A stretch of 13,337 nt of DNA from Kiritimatiellales bacterium (lineage in GTDB: Bacteria > Verrucomicrobiota > Kiritimatiellia > Kiritimatiellales > Pontiellaceae). A program made the position numbers and the translations under genes. Below the pieces are notes generated by a model. It worked only from the letters and a program-made list of their open reading frames with translations. It was not told the origin of the DNA and made no database searches. Positions 1 to 6,818 of this stretch are shown piece after piece; within the stretch, counting starts at the first letter, position 1; each line of letters begins with the position of its first letter. The stretch spans positions 1-13,337 of the forward strand of contig WFRA01000248.1 of assembly GCA_015486775.1 (NCBI GenBank), given 5' to 3'.

Positions 1-883
1 GAATGAGGTAGTAGATTACGCGGAACACCACCATCGAACCAAGGATTTCGGAGGGCGCCATGCAGCCTTTGAGCAGGTGGAGCATCAGTACCTCGAACAC
101 CCCCAGCCCGCCGGGGATTCCGCTGAAGAGCGACAGGGTGAGCGCCAGCACAAAAATGGCGGCAAACTTGGGGAAGTCGATGGCGGCTTCGTCGGGGAGC
201 AACAGATAGAGGATCAGGGCGGAGATCAGCAGGTCGGCGGCCACCACGCTCACCTGCCCCAGCGCCAGCTTTAGGCTGGGCAGCGGCCACTCCACCCCGC
301 GCAAGGTCAGCGGACGGAAGTTTCGGGCGGCCATGAATAGGTAGCCAACTACTGCGAGGCAGAGCGGCAGGCCGAACCAGCGCAGATCCGGTACATGGCG
401 CCACTGCAGGGCATCGAGCAGATGCGGGTAGGCGCAGGCGGCGATGCCCGCCATGGCCGCCTCGCCAATGATCCAGCTCACCCAGATAAACAGCGAAATA
501 CGCAGAATCTCCAGCGCCGAAAGTCCCGCGCTTTCGTAGGAGCGGTAGCGGATTCCGCCTCCGCCGAGAATCATGCCGCCCACTACATTGCTGAACGAAA
601 AGGCCAGCATCGCCGTGCCCGCCGCCTTGCGCAATGCGACCCGCTTCCCGATATACCGCAACGCCAACAGGTCGTATCCGCTAAACAGGAGAAAGTTAAC
701 CACTACCAGCGCGAGCGCCGCCCAGACCCGGCCATACGGAAGGGCATCGACAAATTCCACCACATCGTGGATCCGGAAGGTGCCGGCTGACCGATGCAGC
801 ACCGTCAGTGCCGCACAGAAAAGCGTCAGACCGATTAGTGGCGAAAAACGTTTGAGATTCATTTTTTTAATTTTTTCAAACAT
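1..883 (-). CDS. MprF/UPF0104-type flippase-domain membrane protein (partial, C-terminus off the left edge)
   Basis: The first 294 residues are present. Several hydrophobic segments are visible, at about 14-32, 54-76, 92-110, 127-151, 168-185, 210-229 and 239-256. Family marks are the 'GGGGIRYRSYESAGLS' segment at 107-122, which matches the loop MprF proteins share, and 'SGIPGGLGVFE' at 254-264, a hallmark of the lysylphosphatidylglycerol synthase membrane domain. In MprF this domain flips aminoacylated phosphatidylglycerol across the inner membrane, and a separate C-terminal domain makes the lipid. Because the gene runs off the window, it cannot be told whether that synthase domain exists here. 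Stand-alone flippase-like UPF0104 proteins are common, so 'mprF' is not assigned. I chose the ATG at 883 because GGAG lies 5 bases upstream. An in-frame ATG at 862 has no better site. The gene follows the hydrolase on the same strand, with a palindrome between them. Confidence 0.85.
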   Translation of the reverse strand, partial: MFEKIKKMNLKRFSPLIGLTLFCAALTVLHRSAGTFRIHDVVEFVDALPYGRVWAALALVVVNFLLFSGYDLLALRYIGKRVALRKAAGTAMLAFSFSNVVGGMILGGGGIRYRSYESAGLSALEILRISLFIWVSWIIGEAAMAGIAACAYPHLLDALQWRHVPDLRWFGLPLCLAVVGYLFMAARNFRPLTLRGVEWPLPSLKLALGQVSVVAADLLISALILYLLLPDEAAIDFPKFAAIFVLALTLSLFSGIPGGLGVFEVLMLHLLKGCMAPSEILGSMVVFRVIYYLI

Positions 884-962
884 GGGAACTCCGGGTGGGT
901 CGCATTCAGTTCGCTAATTTCCATCCAGCCGACAATAGAGATTTTTTCAGCAACGCAGAAAA

Positions 963-1030
963 GCAACGAATGTAAAAAAACAACGAATATTTCCAATGTA
1001 TGGATTCGTTGTTTTTTTTATATTCGTTGC
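963..1030. terminator. Long AT-rich inverted repeat, probable terminator of the hydrolase gene
   Basis: Arms at 963-988 and 1004-1030 are nearly perfect complements (one substitution and one extra A), with an inner CCA/TGG pair at 993-995 and 1001-1003. The run of T at 1012-1019 and the run of A at 974-980 would leave a U-rich tract within the stem on either strand. It lies just past the stop codon of the minus-strand hydrolase at 1054 and before the flippase gene. Each arm carries the octamer CAACGAAT twice, so this may be a dispersed palindromic repeat doing terminator duty rather than a plain terminator. Confidence 0.6.
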
Positions 1031-1053
1031 CATTTTTTCTGTTGGAAATGGGG

Positions 1054-1923
1054 TTAGGTTTTGCTTGGGACGGGAATATTCAGAAAGGTGGCGATCGCCG
1101 CGTTGACCTGGACGGAATGGGTGATGGGGGTGGAATGCCCGCCGGGAACAATCTCCAGCTCGCCATGGGGAAGCGCCGCCGCCATCTTTCGCGCGTGGGC
1201 GGTCGAGACCACGTCGTGGCGGCCTACGATCACCAGCACAGGGGCGGAGATTTTCCGCAGGTCGTCCGGTTGCAGCGTGGGGAAGGTGCGCCACATGCGC
1301 TTGACGCGCCGTTCCAGCTGGGAGATGCGCTCCCCGGCACCAGTCCACCAGCGCTTGAACCACAAGGCCGGGCCGCTGCTTTGTGAATAGGTCTCCTCCA
1401 GCATTTCCGGGGTCAGGCCGGACGGGTTGAAGTTGGCGCTGATCAGCACCATTTTCCCTACGCGCCCCGGCCACTCCGTCCCCAGCAGCAGCGCGGTGTT
1501 TCCACCGTCGCTCCAGCCGATCACATCGGTTCGGTCAATCTTCAGCTTGTCCAAGACCCCGACCGCGTCGTGCGCAAGCAGTCGATAGTTCAGCTCCTTT
1601 CGACCCAGGCCGGAAATGCCGTGTCCCCGGACATCCAGCACCACCACCCGGCGGCCGGACTCCACCAGCCAGGGAATCTGGGAAAACCAGACAAGCCGGT
1701 TGCTCAGCCCGCCGTGCAGGAGCAAAACGGGCGGCCCGCTACCATAGCTGACAAAATGGATCGTCGAACCCTCGCTACGCACGTGGCCTTGGAGGACGGA
1801 AGCCCGGTGCGCGACCGACCAGCGCAGGTAGCGGAAAAAGAACCCCGACATCGGTTCCGCTAGGCGATAGCCCAGCACCAAGCCCGCAAGCACAATACAA
1901 AATATGATCGGTATGGATTTCAT
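1054..1923 (-). CDS. Membrane-anchored alpha/beta hydrolase
   Basis: This is a 289-residue protein of the alpha/beta-hydrolase fold. An N-terminal hydrophobic stretch at 4-19 looks like a signal anchor, so the enzyme probably faces the periplasm or is membrane bound. The fold's landmarks appear in order: the oxyanion-hole 'LLLHGG' at 67-72, the 'DVRGHGIS' segment at 97-104, the nucleophile elbow 'GWSDGG' at 136-141 with Ser138, the acid Asp237 in 'IVGRHD', and the base His263 in 'PGGHSTP'. The triad Ser138-Asp237-His263 is therefore complete. The set resembles proline-iminopeptidase-like and lipase/esterase-like members, but nothing visible fixes the substrate. The gene is divergent from the YD-repeat gene, with 169 bases between their starts. 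The ribosome site is weak (GGA about 4 bases before the ATG). Confidence 0.85.
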   Translation of the reverse strand: MKSIPIIFCIVLAGLVLGYRLAEPMSGFFFRYLRWSVAHRASVLQGHVRSEGSTIHFVSYGSGPPVLLLHGGLSNRLVWFSQIPWLVESGRRVVVLDVRGHGISGLGRKELNYRLLAHDAVGVLDKLKIDRTDVIGWSDGGNTALLLGTEWPGRVGKMVLISANFNPSGLTPEMLEETYSQSSGPALWFKRWWTGAGERISQLERRVKRMWRTFPTLQPDDLRKISAPVLVIVGRHDVVSTAHARKMAAALPHGELEIVPGGHSTPITHSVQVNAAIATFLNIPVPSKT

Positions 1924-1977
1924 CGTTCCGGAGGCTCTTCCAAGGATTGGATGGCCGGATACGGATTAAACTATAGG

Positions 1978-2006
1978 TTGCTATTTCAATGCAATCGCCA
2001 TATACA
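1978..2006 (+). promoter_or_regulatory. Candidate sigma70-like promoter for the YD-repeat/decarboxylase unit
   Basis: TTGCTA (1978-1983) and TATACA (2001-2006) are separated by exactly 17 bases in the divergent intergenic region. Transcription would start near 2013, giving a leader of about 80 bases before the AGGAGA ribosome site and the ATG at 2093. The match is decent but short, and the reading is inference only. Confidence 0.35.
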
Positions 2007-2092
2007 GGGAATGAACGTTTTGCGGATAGCCAATTGTCGCAAAGGCGTAGGTGCTTTTTGCAGAAAGAAACAACCACTAAAGGAGAGTTCAA

Positions 2093-2515
2093 ATGAAGAT
2101 ACAGACTATTGCATTGATCGCCGCCATGGCTTTCGGGGGAATCGCAGGGGCGGAAACACCGAAAATGAATGGTTTTCTGGTTCCCGCCTCGGCGGAGTGC
2201 TTTGTGACCGTGACACTCACTGGGGATATTTCGCAGCTCAATATCCTCGGCGATGGAGCGATTGAGTACGACGACACGGGGCGCATCAAGAAAATCGGAA
2301 GTTCCGCCCTCTTATACGACGACACGGGACGCATCAAGAAGATTGGGAGCTCCGTCTTTAAGTACGACGATGCGGGGCGCATCAAAAAAATCGCAGGTTC
2401 GGACATTCTGTACGACAAAACAAATCGGATCAAACAAATCGGGGTCTCCAAAATTTCATACGACGATACGGGACGCATCGATGGAATCAATCCAGGGATT
2501 GCCTCTTCGATATAG
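2093..2515 (+). CDS. Small secreted protein with five 16-residue YD repeats
   Basis: The 140-residue product has a signal peptide (KIQ start, hydrophobic 5-17, likely cleavage after Ala20 in 'AGA|ET'). From residue 59 to the end it is built of repeats of consensus Y-D-D-T-G-R-I-K-K-I-G-S-S-x-x-x. The tyrosines fall at 59, 75, 91, 107 and 123, exactly 16 apart. The last unit is degenerate and carries 'IDGINPG'. The pattern resembles short YD/'GRI' repeats seen in secreted proteins of Bacteroidota and relatives, and loosely the RHS/YD repeats that form beta-strand shells. Five units are too few for a shell, so an elongated beta structure outside the cytoplasm is more likely. AGGAGA lies 7 bases before the ATG. 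The gene ends 44 bases before the decarboxylase start with no clear terminator, so co-transcription is plausible. No specific function can be assigned. Confidence 0.85.
   Translation: MKIQTIALIAAMAFGGIAGAETPKMNGFLVPASAECFVTVTLTGDISQLNILGDGAIEYDDTGRIKKIGSSALLYDDTGRIKKIGSSVFKYDDAGRIKKIAGSDILYDKTNRIKQIGVSKISYDDTGRIDGINPGIASSI
2267..2497 (+). repeat. 48-bp tandem coding repeat (five units)
   Basis: Units start at 2267, 2315, 2363, 2411 and 2459, each 48 bases and encoding one 16-residue YD repeat. The first three units are nearly identical in DNA and share most of 'tacgacgacacggg' and 'cgcatcaagaa'. The last two have diverged. High DNA identity between the first units suggests recent expansion, or a locus able to gain or lose units. 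Confidence 0.85.
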
Positions 2516-2559
2516 AGAGGTCTTCCAAGATCTGGATTGCAGCAAAAAATGGAGCAGCG

Positions 2560-3945
2560 ATGGTTTCCAAAATAAAGAACACGGAGGAAATGGATGATCA
2601 GGATATCCTCCTGACCCCGGTCTATGCCCGCCTTGGGCTGGAGAATCCGGTTCCAAAATTTGAACTCGCCGAGCAGGAAATGGCGCCCTCCACGGCCTAC
2701 AGCATTATCCACGACGAATTGATGCTCGACGGCAACGCCCGGCTCAACATGGCGACCTTCGTCACCACATGGATGGAGCCCGAGGCCGAGAAGCTCATGG
2801 CCGAAACCTTCGACAAGAACATGATCGACAAGGATGAATACCCCTTCACGGCCATGATCGAAGAGCGCTGCATTAACATTGTCTCCCGCCTCTTCAACGC
2901 GCCGGAAACTGGTGTGGGGGCATCGGCCATCGGCTCTTCAGAAGCGGTGATGCTCGCCGGAATGGCGCTGAAGTGGCGCTGGCGCGACCGTATGCGGGCC
3001 AAGGGCAAGGCCACCGACAAACCCAACATCGTGATGGGAAACAATGTGCAGGTGGTTTGGGAAAAGTTTGCCCGCTACTGGGAGGTGGAGCCGCGCTATA
3101 TCGAAATGGAGCCGGGGCAATACACCATCACGCCGCAGGGCGTGCTGGATGCCGTCGACGAAAACACCATCGCCGTTGTACCCATCCTCGGCGTCACCTA
3201 CACGGGTGCCTACGAACCGGTCAAGGAAATCCACGACGCTTTGGTGGAACACAACGCCCGAACCGGCCACGACATCCCCATGCATATCGATGCCGCGTCG
3301 GGGGGATTTGTTGCCCCATTCTTGCACCCCGAGCTGGAGTGGGACTTCCGCCTGCCGCTGGTCAAATCCATCAATGTCTCCGGCCACAAATACGGACTGG
3401 TCTATCCGGGGGTGGGCTGGGTGGTTTGGCGGTCCCGCGAGGATCTTCCGGAGGATCTGGTCTTCCACGTCAACTATCTAGGCGGCGACATGCCCACCTT
3501 CACGCTCAACTTTTCCCGGCCGGGCAACCAGATCGTGGGTCAATACTACAACTTCCTGCGGCTGGGCAAAGAGGGATATACCCGCATCATGCAGAGCCTC
3601 CGCGCCACCGCCATGTATCTGGCGGACGAAATCGAAAAGATGGGTCGCTTCGAGCTGCTTTCGCGGGGCGACACCATCCCCGTACTGGCCTTCGCACTCA
3701 AAAACAGCGACTGTTGCAGCGTGTTTGACCTCTCCGACAAACTACGCGAAGGCGGCTGGCAGGTTCCGGCCTACACCATGCCGCCCAAGGTGGAGGATCT
3801 CGCTGTGCTGCGCATCGTGGTGCGGGAAGGATTCAGCCGCGACCTTGCGGACATGCTGCTGGATTCGCTGGCCAAGGCCATCGACTATTTCGAGCGGCAG
3901 CCCCACCACAAATCCGGGAATCCACGCCCCCAGTTTTCGCACTGA
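2560..3945 (+). CDS. gad: Glutamate decarboxylase (PLP-dependent, group II)
   Basis: This 461-residue protein aligns by eye over its full length with GadB-type enzymes (about 466 residues in E. coli), which convert L-glutamate to GABA and CO2 and consume a proton. Visible family marks are 'DGNARLNMATF' at 58-68, 'IGSSEAVMLAGMALKWRWR' at 124-142, 'GVTYTGAYE' at 211-219, 'HIDAASGGF' at 242-250 with Asp244 positioned to contact the PLP ring nitrogen, and 'SGHKYGL' at 274-280 with Lys277 as the Schiff-base lysine. 'NYLGG' and 'NFSRPGNQI' follow. The protein ends in His461. In E. coli GadB a near-terminal His closes the active site at neutral pH, so similar pH control is possible. Start 2560 has GGAG 5 bases upstream; the in-frame ATG at 2590 has a GGAGG only 2 bases away and is less likely. 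No gadC-like antiporter is next to it; a different membrane gene is coupled instead. Confidence 0.95.
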   Translation: MVSKIKNTEEMDDQDILLTPVYARLGLENPVPKFELAEQEMAPSTAYSIIHDELMLDGNARLNMATFVTTWMEPEAEKLMAETFDKNMIDKDEYPFTAMIEERCINIVSRLFNAPETGVGASAIGSSEAVMLAGMALKWRWRDRMRAKGKATDKPNIVMGNNVQVVWEKFARYWEVEPRYIEMEPGQYTITPQGVLDAVDENTIAVVPILGVTYTGAYEPVKEIHDALVEHNARTGHDIPMHIDAASGGFVAPFLHPELEWDFRLPLVKSINVSGHKYGLVYPGVGWVVWRSREDLPEDLVFHVNYLGGDMPTFTLNFSRPGNQIVGQYYNFLRLGKEGYTRIMQSLRATAMYLADEIEKMGRFELLSRGDTIPVLAFALKNSDCCSVFDLSDKLREGGWQVPAYTMPPKVEDLAVLRIVVREGFSRDLADMLLDSLAKAIDYFERQPHHKSGNPRPQFSH

Positions 3946-4799
3946 TGCACGCCGCCGAACCCAGACGGCACATGCAGCCGGGGCGGGGCTGGAAGTTGCT
4001 GGAGGCCACCGGCGCCGGGCCGTTCATCTCCCGCATCATCCACCGCCTGCCGGACGGCTCCCTGCACGTCTGGACTTCCCGTCGCCACCGCAAAGGCCAT
4101 GGGCTGGGGGGCTGGGTCTCGGCGCTGTTCATGATCGGTTCCGCCTGCTTCGCCCTCGGGAGCCTGGCCAGCCTGGAACCCGGCTGGTTCGGTCCAACCT
4201 TCCAAAACGAAACGGTGGTGGGATCGGTTTTCTTCCTGGGCTCCATCTTCTTTACCTCGGCGGCATTCCTCCAACTATTGGAAGCCGCCAACGCCGACCG
4301 GAACACGGCGCTCGCCCGGGGGAGTTCCTCCGTGGAGCCCTTCCGGTGGTTTGCCTGGATGCCCCATCGGATAGGGTGGCTGAGCGCCTTTATCCAGTTT
4401 GCGGGAACCCTGCTCTTCAACCTCAACACCCTTGCCGCCCTCCTGCCCATTGACGGATGGATGCGTCAGGATCTCGTGGTCTGGACGCCGAATATTGTCG
4501 GGTGCGTGTGCTTCCTTGCCGCCAGCGAGCTGGCGGTGTTCGAGGAGTGCCACAGCTACTTTTGCAACAACCCGCGCAGCATCTCCTGGTGGATCGTACA
4601 GATCAACCTGCTCGGCTCCATCGCCTTCATGGTCTCGGGGATCGGAGCGGTGGTGCCGCCCGGCGCAGCGCAGGTGCTCGCCCCGGCCGCTTCCAACCTC
4701 TGGACCTTTATCGGTGCCCTCTGCTTCGCCCTCGGTGCCTACCTGCTCATTCCCGAAATGCCGCGCCTCGCCGCACGCCAGACACAAAAAAGGGTTTAG
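3945..4799 (+). CDS. Six-helix membrane protein translationally coupled to glutamate decarboxylase (YrhK-like pattern)
   Basis: The ATG shares its first base with the decarboxylase TGA (TGATG), so translation is probably coupled. The 284-residue product has a basic N-terminal cytoplasmic part (1-55) and six predicted membrane segments at about 56-76, 90-112, 143-165, 180-200, 215-238 and 250-270. Four or more helices carry a small-residue 'G-S/A-x-x-F' pattern ('IGSACFALGS', 'VGSVFFLGS', 'LLGSIAFM', 'IGALCFALGA'), which recalls YrhK-domain membrane proteins; I rate that match as moderate. It shows no amino-acid/GABA antiporter (APC) features and is much shorter than GadC. Two conserved-looking polar stretches are 'FEECHSYF' at 199-206 and 'FRWFAWMPHRIGW' at 133-145. 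Function unknown. Coupling suggests a role tied to GABA production, acid tolerance or membrane placement of the enzyme. The region upstream of residue 10 is tentative, since Met10 could also start it. Confidence 0.85.
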   Translation: MHAAEPRRHMQPGRGWKLLEATGAGPFISRIIHRLPDGSLHVWTSRRHRKGHGLGGWVSALFMIGSACFALGSLASLEPGWFGPTFQNETVVGSVFFLGSIFFTSAAFLQLLEAANADRNTALARGSSSVEPFRWFAWMPHRIGWLSAFIQFAGTLLFNLNTLAALLPIDGWMRQDLVVWTPNIVGCVCFLAASELAVFEECHSYFCNNPRSISWWIVQINLLGSIAFMVSGIGAVVPPGAAQVLAPAASNLWTFIGALCFALGAYLLIPEMPRLAARQTQKRV

Positions 4800-4868
4800 C
4801 CACAAAGAGGGGCAAGAGGCGCAAAATTAGGATTGCAAGCTTTCGCGCCTTTTGTGCTTCTTTGCGGC
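4799..4868 (+). terminator. Imperfect palindrome after the decarboxylase unit, probable terminator or dispersed repeat
   Basis: Arms 4799-4822 and 4845-4868 match at 19 of 24 positions as an inverted repeat, with a 22-base loop. The left arm begins within the stop codon of the six-helix protein. The sequence is of the 'ccacaaag...gcaaag' kind that recurs between genes in several bacterial groups. A U-tract is lacking immediately after it, so Rho-independent termination is not certain. Confidence 0.5.
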
Positions 4869-5189
4869 CAATTTAATGCTATAGGAATTTATATTTTTTG
4901 AGAAAGTGGGGCATGGATGGACAGCAGGCGCATGCGTAGGTTGACGCGAAGCGAGCCGACAGGCAACCTCCACTTCGACTTTCCCGAGCGGCTCAAGACG
5001 AGGCGGAGCCTCATCCTACGGCCGATTGCATCGGTGTGCGAAGCAGGGAAAACCCGCCCGAAGGACGATATGTCCATTTTTTTGAGGTGCTTTTTTTGCA
5101 TGGGTGACAGCGAGTTGGAGGGACGTTGTCGAGGCCATTCAGCAACGAATCTGCTTTACAATCCCGAAGGGGGGGGGTAACACGACGGT
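4869..5189. other. Gene-free structured intergenic stretch
   Basis: No convincing gene is seen here. Short open frames lack family resemblance and ribosome sites. Contents: an inverted repeat AGGTTG/CAACCT (4938-4943 and 4964-4969) around a GC-rich core, a perfect GAGGC-GGA-GCCTC hairpin near 5001-5013 followed by 'tcatcctacgg', a T7 run near 5077-5083, one CAACGAAT octamer at 5143-5150, and a G9 tract at 5169-5177. The 'GCCTCATCCTACGG' part resembles dispersed intergenic repeats of related genomes (inference). Confidence 0.5.
5169..5177 (+). repeat. G9 homopolymer tract at the ribosome-binding region
   Basis: Nine consecutive G lie 12 bases before the ATG at 5190, with no other purine-rich ribosome site nearby. 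The tract may itself act as the Shine-Dalgarno element, and its length could change by slippage and tune expression of the secreted protein. Confidence 0.6.
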
Positions 5190-6158
5190 ATGAAAACACT
5201 TATTCCAGCATTTTTAATGGCGATTGCCGTGTCGGCTTCCGCATCGCAGCTTCCCTTCGCTGAGAGTTTCGAGGTGGCCGACGGCGTGGTGGAAGGAACA
5301 ATCAACGGGCAGAACGGATGGACGCTGGTCGGGGATACCGCCGATGTGCAGACTGCCGTGGTGCAGGCGGGCGCGCAGGCACTGAAGATTCAGGGCGGCC
5401 AGGTCTACCACGATCTTTCGAGCGACGGCTCCGCCGTGTGGCTCCACTTCCAGGCACGTTGCGATGCCGCCCCCACCGCCAACCCGACCGTGACCGACGC
5501 CAATACCAGCCTCGCCTTCTTTGTGAATACCAACCTTAACCTCGTGGTCTACAGCAACACCGTTCCGGTCGAGCTGTCGGCTCAGGTTCCGACCAATGCC
5601 TGGATACGCTTCGATGTCTATTGCGACTATGCCGACATGCACTGGGACCTGAGCATGGACGGTGCCAATGTCGCCGCGGGCCTTCCGCTCTATTCCACCA
5701 ACAGCCAGGTCGGTTCCCTGGTGGTGGGCAACGACGGCACCTCCCCCGTCTATGTCGACCAGATCGATGTCGCGGACACGGAACAGACTACCGCCGGGCT
5801 GCCTGACAGCGACGGCGATCAGATCCCCGACTGGTGGGAGCAGAAATATTTTGGCGGCCCCACCAGCGTGGTTGCGGCCGATCCTTCCGGAAACGACGGG
5901 CTGACCTATCTCGAAACCTACATTGCCGGCGTCAGCCCGTTCACCTCCGATCCTTTCGTGGTAACGCCCCTTCCCGCCGGAAACGGCATGAGCTGGACTC
6001 CGGTGCCTAGCCGCCTCTATTCCGTCTACTGGGCATCCAGCCTCTCCAACGCATTCACCTGGATCGAGGATCTGCCCTATCCGCAGTCGGAGTTTGTCGA
6101 CACCGCCCACCCGGGCGACACCGCCGGCTTCTATTCCCTGAAAGTCCAGGTGCAGTAG
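5190..6158 (+). CDS. Secreted lectin-like protein with Asp-rich linker and C-terminal beta module
   Basis: The 322-residue product has a signal peptide (hydrophobic 4-14, likely cleavage after Ala18 in 'ASA|SQ'). Residues 21-195 look like an all-beta jelly-roll (LamG/concanavalin-like: 'FAESFEVADG' at the start, 'VYVDQIDVAD' at the end). Next is 'DSDGDQIPDWWEQKYFGG' at 206-223, an Asp-rich, possibly calcium-binding linker of the thrombospondin-3 kind frequent in Verrucomicrobiota/Kiritimatiellota exported proteins. The last ~60 residues ('MSWTPVPSRLYSVYWASSL' to 'GFYSLKVQ') form a small beta module of the type that ends many such proteins, and it may serve surface attachment or sorting. No catalytic residues are recognised, so polysaccharide binding or a surface structural role is the best guess. 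It stands alone, preceded by a 390-base gap and a G9 tract. Confidence 0.8.
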   Translation: MKTLIPAFLMAIAVSASASQLPFAESFEVADGVVEGTINGQNGWTLVGDTADVQTAVVQAGAQALKIQGGQVYHDLSSDGSAVWLHFQARCDAAPTANPTVTDANTSLAFFVNTNLNLVVYSNTVPVELSAQVPTNAWIRFDVYCDYADMHWDLSMDGANVAAGLPLYSTNSQVGSLVVGNDGTSPVYVDQIDVADTEQTTAGLPDSDGDQIPDWWEQKYFGGPTSVVAADPSGNDGLTYLETYIAGVSPFTSDPFVVTPLPAGNGMSWTPVPSRLYSVYWASSLSNAFTWIEDLPYPQSEFVDTAHPGDTAGFYSLKVQVQ

Positions 6159-6365
6159 TTCCGGGTCGGGTGTCCGGTCGTTCTTGAACGGTCTGGTCCT
6201 CCTTCGGTTTCGTTCTCATCCGCCGTTCCATGCGTGATCGGTACAAGATTGTGGCTCCTTAGTGCTTGCGGGTTACAGTATATTTAAGTAAATGTTGATT
6301 CAGATAGCGGGCGGGAGGAGTGATAAGAGTTGCGTTTCCCCGCCTCCAACCCAAAGGAGAACATC
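6159..6365. other. Intergenic region with a possible structured leader for the XRE gene
   Basis: Only a weak hairpin (CGTTC-TT-GAACG, 6179-6190) follows the upstream gene. An AT-rich 'tatatttaag' patch near 6279-6288 may be a -10 region. In the leader, GGCGGG (6310-6315) can pair with CCCGCC (6339-6344), and CTCC (6344-6347) can pair with the GGAG (6356-6359) that is the ribosome site, so the two pairings partly exclude each other. This is read by eye only. Confidence 0.3.
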
Positions 6366-6818
6366 ATGTCGATAATGAATGAACTGAAGGCGGAGATCAC
6401 CCGTCTCTCCCGCAAGGAAATCAAAAAGGAGCTGGAGCCGGTCAAGCGGGTTAATGCGGCGCAGCGGGGGTTGATTGCCAATCTGCGCCGGGATGTCACC
6501 GCGCTGCAGAAGGAGGTGGCTCGTCTCCAGAAGGCCGCGGGCAAGCCCGCCGTTCCGGCGGCACCCGAAGCGGATGGAACCAAGGGGTTCTGGATGTCGG
6601 GCAAGGGGGTGCGCTCGCTACGCAAGCGCCTCGGGATCACCCAGATCGAGCTGTCGAAGCTGGCTGAGGTGAGCCACCAGTCGATCGTGCGGTGGGAAAA
6701 GACCGCCGGGAAGATTCCATTCCGCAAAAAAGAGACCCCGGCGAAGATGCAGCAGATCCGCGCGATGGACAAGCGGACGGCTTGGGCGGCGCTCGGCAAG
6801 AAGCGCAAGGGAAAGTAG
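6366..6818 (+). CDS. Coiled-coil XRE-family DNA-binding protein
   Basis: The 150-residue protein has two parts. Residues 5-57 are charged and heptad-like ('LRRDVTALQKEVARLQKA'), which reads as a coiled coil for dimerisation. After an Ala/Pro linker (58-70) comes an XRE-type helix-turn-helix at 79-125, with 'LRKRLGITQIELSKLAEVSHQSIVRWE' as helices 1 to 4: 'TQIELSKLA' is the first helix of the motif and 'SHQSIVRWE' the recognition helix. The tail is very basic ('GKKRKGK'). AAAGGAG sits 6-7 bases before the chosen ATG; an upstream TTG at 6330 has no such site. The HU-family gene follows 120 bases later on the same strand. The order coiled coil, then XRE, then basic tail suggests a nucleoid-associated or local regulator rather than a phage repressor (inference). 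Confidence 0.8.
   Translation: MSIMNELKAEITRLSRKEIKKELEPVKRVNAAQRGLIANLRRDVTALQKEVARLQKAAGKPAVPAAPEADGTKGFWMSGKGVRSLRKRLGITQIELSKLAEVSHQSIVRWEKTAGKIPFRKKETPAKMQQIRAMDKRTAWAALGKKRKGK

Noticed and set aside
947..1474. Minus-strand open frame overlapping the alpha/beta hydrolase
   Set aside because: It runs through the palindrome into the hydrolase in another frame and has no recognisable content.
2267..2497. Possible CRISPR-like array
   Set aside because: The units are contiguous 48-bp coding repeats with no unique spacers and they keep the reading frame.
2089..2712. 207-codon minus-strand open frame with 'FLMRPVSSY' repeats
   Set aside because: The repeats are simply the reverse reading of the 48-bp YD array; the plus-strand product has a signal peptide and ribosome site.
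2973..3728. 251-codon open frame on the plus strand inside the decarboxylase gene
   Set aside because: It is out of frame with an unmistakable glutamate decarboxylase, is Arg/Gly/His-rich, has no family signature, and arises from the high GC content.
4889..5180. Small open frames on both strands in the gap before the secreted protein
   Set aside because: No ribosome sites or similarity, and they are interrupted by hairpin sequence; better explained as non-coding.
5214..6110. 298-codon minus-strand open frame opposite the secreted lectin-like protein
   Set aside because: The plus strand has a signal peptide and recognisable modules; the minus frame is Gly/His-rich with no domain and no ribosome site.
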